64,000 nt of DNA, from positions 4,739,501 to 4,803,500 of the forward strand of contig CP138355.1 in assembly GCA_033584155.1 (NCBI GenBank), in the 5' to 3' direction. A program made the translations under genes and the position numbers. Position 1 is the stretch's first letter. Each line of letters opens with the position of its first letter. This document shows positions 59,390-64,000 of the stretch, in pieces. Below the pieces are notes generated by a model. The model saw only the letters and a program-made list of their open reading frames with translations. It did not search any database and was not told where the DNA came from. This stretch comes from Candidatus Electrothrix scaldis. GTDB taxonomy: Bacteria; Desulfobacterota; Desulfobulbia; Desulfobulbales; Desulfobulbaceae.

Positions 59390-60619
59390 TTACATTTCCG
59401 TCACCTCGGACCCGCCTTGCCACTGTCCGACACGAAAGATAATAAATTCCGCAGGTTTTGATGGTGCAATTCCTATATCAACAATCAATCTTCCTTCATC
59501 CACAGATTCCTGAGGATTGTTTCCTGAGTCACATTTAACAAAAAATGCTTCGTTTTGCGATGTTCCGACGAGTGCGCCTGCCTGCCACTGAAGCTTTAAA
59601 AATGCTGTAATGTCACGGGTTATTGATTTTTGTAATATCGTATCATTCGGTTCAAACACTGTCCACGACGTACTGCGTTTTATTGATTCCTCAATCATTA
59701 AAAATAATCGGCGCACATTAATGTAACGCCACTCGGGATTATCCGTCGATAAGGTTCTTGCTCCCCAAACACGGATACCTTCACTGGGAAAGTAACGAAT
59801 ACAGTTAACATAATTGCTATTTAAAGTACCCTGTTCAGCAGCGGTGATGCGTTGTGTCAACCCCGTGCAGGCTCGGATACCTATATTGGCCGGGGCTTTA
59901 TGCACACCTCGCACTGTGTCTGTTCTCGCATAAATACCGGCAATATGGCCGGAAGGAGGACATTTCACTTTTTCATTGGTAAGAGGACTTGTCATGAAAA
60001 GATGGGGAATATATTGAGCAGCAAATGATGTTGGTCGTGCTCGTCCTCCTGTAGATTTCCCTCCTGACCCTGCGGCGCCCTCGGAACCAGATATAGATGG
60101 CGATTCAACAGCAACAATGCTCATTTTTTCGGGATCATCGAATGATTCCGGACCGTCAAGAATGGCAAAACAATTCTTCATGTTTTCACAATAAGTAATC
60201 AATGCATCGTAATCAGATGGCGTTTGACGTCCGGGAGCTGCAACTAGAGCAACATCCTCATACCCTTTGAGACGTTCAATGCCAGTCGCAATGCTTTCTT
60301 TTGCAACATTAACAATATAACAGTATGTACCGCCGTTGCTAAAAAAACCGTAGACTGCATGAACAAAAGAAATATCTATAGAATTTTCATCTTTAAGTTG
60401 TTTTTTGTCCTCTGGTAAGAATTTTCTGGAAAATTCTTCAAAATTATTACATGGGATCGGTTTGTTATCATCTTTGTTCTTATCGTTATTGTCGTCGGTT
60501 TTTACCTTTACCGGTGGTGCGTTCCCGATAAATGCACAGGTCGTAGTGGATACCGCAGAAATAGGTTTGGAACCCGTGGATTTTTCCTCAATATAAACAC
60601 CAGGCGTATTATAGTCCAT
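59390..60619 (-). CDS. Contractile tail sheath protein
   Basis: I choose the ATG at 60619 with AAGGAG 8 bases upstream over a TTG at 60625. The 409-residue protein starts MDYNTPGVYIEE and has sheath motifs: PISAVSTTTCAFIGNAP, GRQTPSDYDALITYCEN, SGHIAGIYARTDTVRGVHKAPAN, GIRVWGARTLS, YINVRRLFLMIEESI, and an ITDELK-like end VDIGIAPSKPAEFIIFRVGQW. An Asp/Lys/Asn-rich insertion (DDNNDKNKDDNK) lies near residue 42. It is the only sheath gene. It starts within a few bases of the preceding stop. Confidence 0.93.
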   Translation of the reverse strand: MDYNTPGVYIEEKSTGSKPISAVSTTTCAFIGNAPPVKVKTDDNNDKNKDDNKPIPCNNFEEFSRKFLPEDKKQLKDENSIDISFVHAVYGFFSNGGTYCYIVNVAKESIATGIERLKGYEDVALVAAPGRQTPSDYDALITYCENMKNCFAILDGPESFDDPEKMSIVAVESPSISGSEGAAGSGGKSTGGRARPTSFAAQYIPHLFMTSPLTNEKVKCPPSGHIAGIYARTDTVRGVHKAPANIGIRACTGLTQRITAAEQGTLNSNYVNCIRYFPSEGIRVWGARTLSTDNPEWRYINVRRLFLMIEESIKRSTSWTVFEPNDTILQKSITRDITAFLKLQWQAGALVGTSQNEAFFVKCDSGNNPQESVDEGRLIVDIGIAPSKPAEFIIFRVGQWQGGSEVTEM

Positions 60620-60621
60620 AA

Positions 60622-61293
60622 TCAAAACTCCTTCTTGTTGATGAATATTTCAACCGGAACATGTGTAATGGACACCGAGGTGCGATGTAAATACTTTTTA
60701 TAATTCACCACGACATCCTGAGTAGTTGGCTGTGGAGGAACAGCCGAAAAACAAAAGCAACCCTTTGAATCCGTTGTTGCGGATAAGTTGAGGTTTGGCA
60801 GGTCTACCCTGGCTCCGACTAACGGAAGATGCTCGGAGGAAAAAACTCCTCCGTAAAATTTGATGGTTGGAGTCAGGTGCAGTTCCGGAGCTTCAGTAAC
60901 CAAGGGCATGGGATGAACATCCCGATCCTTGCTATATATAATGCTCAACCAGAAACCTGGTCTTGCCGAAACCCCCAGCGAAAGCCAGACTTGAGGATCT
61001 GTCGGGGACAGTTCCAGTTCTATTTCAGAATGTTGCATTGCAGCAAAAGCCAGTTTCTGCAGAATATTATGAGCAACGTTTATATCCTTTGCCGACGTGG
61101 AAACCAAATAACGTAATGTCAGCTGTAACGGTGCTTTTTTATTCCTGTAGCTCGGGGCAACCGGTAATAAATCGTGCAGGAAAAAAACAACAGAAGGAAT
61201 ATCCGGTTCCGGGATAAACTGGTTATTCACCTGAACATTTGAGTCAAGTACCTCTGTTGCCCATGTTTTCAAAAGTGAGTTAACGGTCTCCAT
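60622..61293 (-). CDS. DUF4255-type tube terminator with C-terminal beta-sandwich domain
   Basis: The 223-residue protein begins like the DUF4255 cap proteins (VNSLLKTWATEVLDS, LTLRYLVSTSA, LLPVAPSYRNKKAPLQL), which cap the end of the tube and sheath in injection systems (Afp16 position). After about 145 residues it has a carboxypeptidase-regulatory-like segment (PLVGARVDLPNL, TTDSKGCFCFSAVPP). It is the first gene of the operon. No promoter was identified in the 250 bases upstream. Confidence 0.8.
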   Translation of the reverse strand: METVNSLLKTWATEVLDSNVQVNNQFIPEPDIPSVVFFLHDLLPVAPSYRNKKAPLQLTLRYLVSTSAKDINVAHNILQKLAFAAMQHSEIELELSPTDPQVWLSLGVSARPGFWLSIIYSKDRDVHPMPLVTEAPELHLTPTIKFYGGVFSSEHLPLVGARVDLPNLNLSATTDSKGCFCFSAVPPQPTTQDVVVNYKKYLHRTSVSITHVPVEIFINKKEF

Positions 61294-61551
61294 GTACTTT
61301 TCCGGTCAGATTATCGCCTGAATGTTAACGTCTTGATGGTATTTCTCCAACAAGCACAAGGTGTATCCCATGTTGGGTACTGCAATTCTGCATAAAAAAT
61401 CAAGAAAAAATGCCGGAATGAGGTGATTGCTGGTAAGACACCCGAAATTTATATCCGGTAATAAATTTTATTTGCATCGTATTTAATCTTTGATACCATT
61501 GTCAATATATATATTTATTCTCTATGAAAAAAAAAGAAAGGGTTGAACATT

Positions 61552-62256
61552 ATGCGCCGTTGGATCACTTATCTTTCATGGGCATTGATAGCAATTATTG
61601 TTGGAATTGAGGTGAAATCCGACAATGTAATTGAGTGGGTTGCCAAGTTGAAAGAGCTTGAAAAGGCAGTCGTTCCAGGCATGGGGATCAAGTCCATGGT
61701 GCTTATTGACGGCATTTTGCTATACTCCTGGAGCGTCATCAAGCTGGGTGCTTTTTTATCGGAAAAGGTTTTGACACCTGCAGTCAAAATCTGTAATTTT
61801 CTGTTTTTCCTTGCAATGCTCATCTTTTCATTTGTAATTATAGGAAGAGCTGTTACACAGCTGATGTTGATGATATCCTTGTTGCTGGCCGTCCCTTTCG
61901 GCACTATTGTCTACATGGTCAAATATGCCGAGTTCCAAACAACAACTGCCTTGGCAATACTCGGCATGCTGTTTGCTTTGAAACTTTCTTTTACCGCCTC
62001 TCTTGTTGTTGGAGAAAAACGTTTATTTGAAGATTATCGGACGTTTTTACTTCTGTTGCTTTTTTCATTCATCGCCAATTTTTTAATAAATTTTTTGCAT
62101 GCAATTGCACCCGGCTTCCTGGTCAGTATAACCGATGCCGTTGCTGCCATTGTCGTAGCAGTAATTGCAATTATTTGGTTGCTCTATATGTTTCTTGATT
62201 CTCTGTGGGGTGTGATCACGTTGCTTTTGGATGCGGTTGGCATTGCATCTAGATAA
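61552..62256 (+). CDS. Polytopic membrane protein of unknown function, divergent from the injection system
   Basis: The start is the ATG at 61552 or an in-frame TTG at 61543; GAAAGGG lies upstream. The 235-residue protein has about six hydrophobic segments (for example ITYLSWALIAIIVGI, LFFLAMLIFSFVIIG, FLLLLLFSFIANFLINFL) with short loops and no transporter motif I know. Its place beside the operon start suggests, but does not show, a link to it. Confidence 0.6.
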   Translation: MRRWITYLSWALIAIIVGIEVKSDNVIEWVAKLKELEKAVVPGMGIKSMVLIDGILLYSWSVIKLGAFLSEKVLTPAVKICNFLFFLAMLIFSFVIIGRAVTQLMLMISLLLAVPFGTIVYMVKYAEFQTTTALAILGMLFALKLSFTASLVVGEKRLFEDYRTFLLLLLFSFIANFLINFLHAIAPGFLVSITDAVAAIVVAVIAIIWLLYMFLDSLWGVITLLLDAVGIASR

Positions 62257-62295
62257 AATCCCGGTTAAAAGTGATCAGATCAGGTTGCGCAACGA

Positions 62296-63796
62296 AGGCC
62301 GCACCCCGGACGGTAAACCCGCAGGTGGCTGGGACTTAGCCGAGCTGCGTTCTGTCCAGGACTGGTATGTGCGCTACGCCCTGATGGGGCCCTGCGGCGG
62401 GGGGTGCTGGACAAGGCCGGCAGCGAGGTGGTGGGCGGGGTGGCGGTGGTGCGTTACGGCGATAATCCCTTGGCCGCCATTGAACGGATCAAGGAGAAAA
62501 TCCGGGAGATCTCGCCGGGCCTGCCCAGCAAGACCCTGGCCGACGGCACGGTGAGCAAAGTCACCATTGTCCCTTTTTACGACCGCTCCGGCCTGATTCA
62601 CGAGACCCTGGACACCCTGAAGACCGCCCTGAGCGAGGAGATCCTGATCACCATAATCGTGGTGCTGGTCACGGTCATGCATCTGCGCAGCTCGGTGCTC
62701 ATCTCCTCCCTCCTGCCCCTGACCGTGCTCATGGCCTTTATCGGCATGAAGGTCTTTCATGTGGATGCCAACGTGGTGGCCCTGTCCGGCATCGCCATCG
62801 CCATCGGTACCATCGTGGACATGGGCATCATCATCTGCGAGAACATCCTCACCCGGATGGACGAGGCCGGGCCGGAGGAATCCACCCTGCAAATCATCTA
62901 TGAGGCCTCGGTGGAGGTGGGCAGTGCCGTGCTCACTGCGGTATCCACCACCATTGTCAGCTTTCTGCCGGTCTTCACCATGCAGGCCGCCGAAGGCAAG
63001 CTCTTCAGGCCCCTGGCCTACACCAAAACCTTTGCTCTGATATCCTCAGTGGTCATCGCCCTGACCGTGTTGCCGCCTCTGGCCCATATCCTCTTCCGAC
63101 GCAGGAAGGAAGGCAGAGCTTCCTGGCGAATCCGCTTTGCCCTGCCCATCCTGCTGATCATCGCCGGGGCTGTCCTGGCCTGGAAGGTCCATTTCCTCGG
63201 TCTGATCGTGCTCGGCTTCGGTTGCTATAGGCTGATCCTTCAGTTCCTGCCCAAGAAGCTCTCGCCCCTCCTCACCCGGCTGGAGAACTGGCTGGTCATC
63301 CTGCTGGTCACGGTGCTGCTGGCCCGGAGCTGGCAGCCCCTGGGGATTGAGAAAGGGGCATGGGCCAACTTCTTCTTTGTCGGCCTGCTCATCGGCGGCC
63401 TGCTGGGATCGTTCCAGGTCTTCCAGTGGCTCTATCCGCACCTGCTGCGCATCTTCCTGCGCCGAAAACTGGCCTTCCTGACCCTGCCCCTGCTGATCGT
63501 GATCGGCGGGGCAATGGTCTGGCTGGGCGTGCCCAAACTCACCGGCTGGCTGCCGGACAGCATCCGCCGCACCAAACCCATGATGGGCCTGGCGCACAGC
63601 TTTCCTGGACTGGGCCGGGAATTCATGCCCGCCCTGGATGAGGGATCCTTCCTCTACATGCCCACCACCATGCCCCATGCCGGACTGACCGAGGTGCAGG
63701 AGGTGCTGGCGACCCAGGATCGGGCCGAGACCCCGCTGGATCCGGCACCGCTCTCCATGATCGAGACCATCATCAACTACCATCCCGAATATCTAG
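62296..63796 (+). pseudogene. Broken second copy of the cusA-type pump gene
   Basis: This is homologous to 45228-47080 of the intact pump gene at about 90 percent nucleotide identity by eye. It begins at GRTPDGKPAGGWDLAEL. It has a deletion of roughly 290 bases (frameshifting) at 62390 and a 51-base deletion at 63726, and ends after NYHPEYLE where unrelated sequence begins. The rest of the frame (62404-63796) is still open, so the damage is recent. It lacks both ends of the gene and cannot make a working pump. Confidence 0.88.
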
Positions 63797-64000
63797 AGTC
63801 TCCTCAAAAAGTCAGAGGCTCGTACAGGTAAGATTTTAGGACTCGTCGTCCAGTAATGGGAAGCTAACTCAATCGTTATCACATTATATCTACATAGTTT
63901 TACAATTCAGTTTTCCACCGAATGGAGAAGAAGGTCTTTAAGACTAAGCTGCTTACCTTTGGTGTGCCAAATCATGTGCATGTTTTATGAGAGGGGGATC
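63797..64000. other. Unassigned sequence at the window end
   Basis: No gene is supported in the last 204 bases. The homology to cusA stops abruptly at 63796; the following sequence (starting GAGTCTCCTC) matches nothing else in the window. Confidence 0.4.

Noticed and set aside
48627-61293. Reading the tail-like genes as a prophage
   Set aside because: No capsid, portal, terminase, integrase or lysis genes are present; the set is that of a contractile injection system.

Overview
The window looks like a bacterial chromosome segment from the Desulfobacterota, most likely the Desulfobulbales and possibly a cable-bacterium relative. This rests on gene content only: a cytoplasmic HdrCBA/MvhDGA hydrogenase-heterodisulfide-reductase operon with a full hyp set, a fused Sat-CysC protein, heavy-metal RND efflux, many dispersed palindromic repeats and degraded duplicates. 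No rRNA or tRNA gene was recognised, so the placement is an inference.

Layout. 0-3.6 kb: end of an unknown gene, a degenerate receiver-PATAN protein, a ComEA-like helix-hairpin-helix protein, and a sulfurylase/APS-kinase fusion with altered sulfurylase motifs. 3.7-7.8 kb: outer-membrane, YHS-domain and adaptor genes of a copper/silver-type efflux system whose pump gene lies 37 kb away at 44.7 kb. 7.85-10.7 kb: a compact three-gene cassette (patatin-like; SLOG-like; TIR-TM-SNase-like) that resembles an undescribed defence system. 11-17.5 kb: hdrCBA-mvhDGA. 17.7-21.4 kb: a Gabija-type pair (OLD nuclease plus UvrD helicase). 21.5-28.6 kb: hydrogenase maturation (protease, hypA, B, F, C, D, E), with dispersed repeats in the gaps and two repeat-like stretches translated in frame inside hypF. 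28.7-36.4 kb: a secreted beta-propeller/dockerin protein, a 3' fragment of a second hypE, a sulfotransferase-like protein, nadA, an APH-like kinase/HAD pair, a DUF5995-like protein and a shrunken Rpn-type gene. 36.7-42.6 kb: one large nuclease-STAND-repeat gene broken by a frameshift and by an 1,846-bp insertion sequence. 42.7-44.2 kb: two orphan genes. 44.7-48.6 kb: the cusA-type pump gene.

48.6-61.3 kb, minus strand: a contractile injection system operon (terminator/cap, sheath, tube, LysM tube protein, spike, PAAR-position protein, gp25, baseplate J, tail protein I) that ends in a PASTA-domain membrane protein and a second membrane-anchored protein. Its baseplate J protein carries an apparent C-terminal beta-propeller. 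No AAA+ ATPase or tape-measure gene is visible in the window. A divergent polytopic membrane protein follows at 61.5 kb, and then a broken second copy of cusA, so the injection-system locus is bracketed by two copies of the same pump gene in direct orientation.

How it fits together. The hyp genes and the 21.5-kb protease would mature the MvhA large subunit, which together with Hdr is expected to couple H2 oxidation to ferredoxin and disulfide reduction. Three separate defence-like loci (TIR cassette, Gabija, broken STAND) and many partial duplications point to an actively rearranging accessory region. The strongest candidates for something undescribed are the patatin/SLOG/TIR-SNase cassette and the injection system with PASTA and propeller parts.
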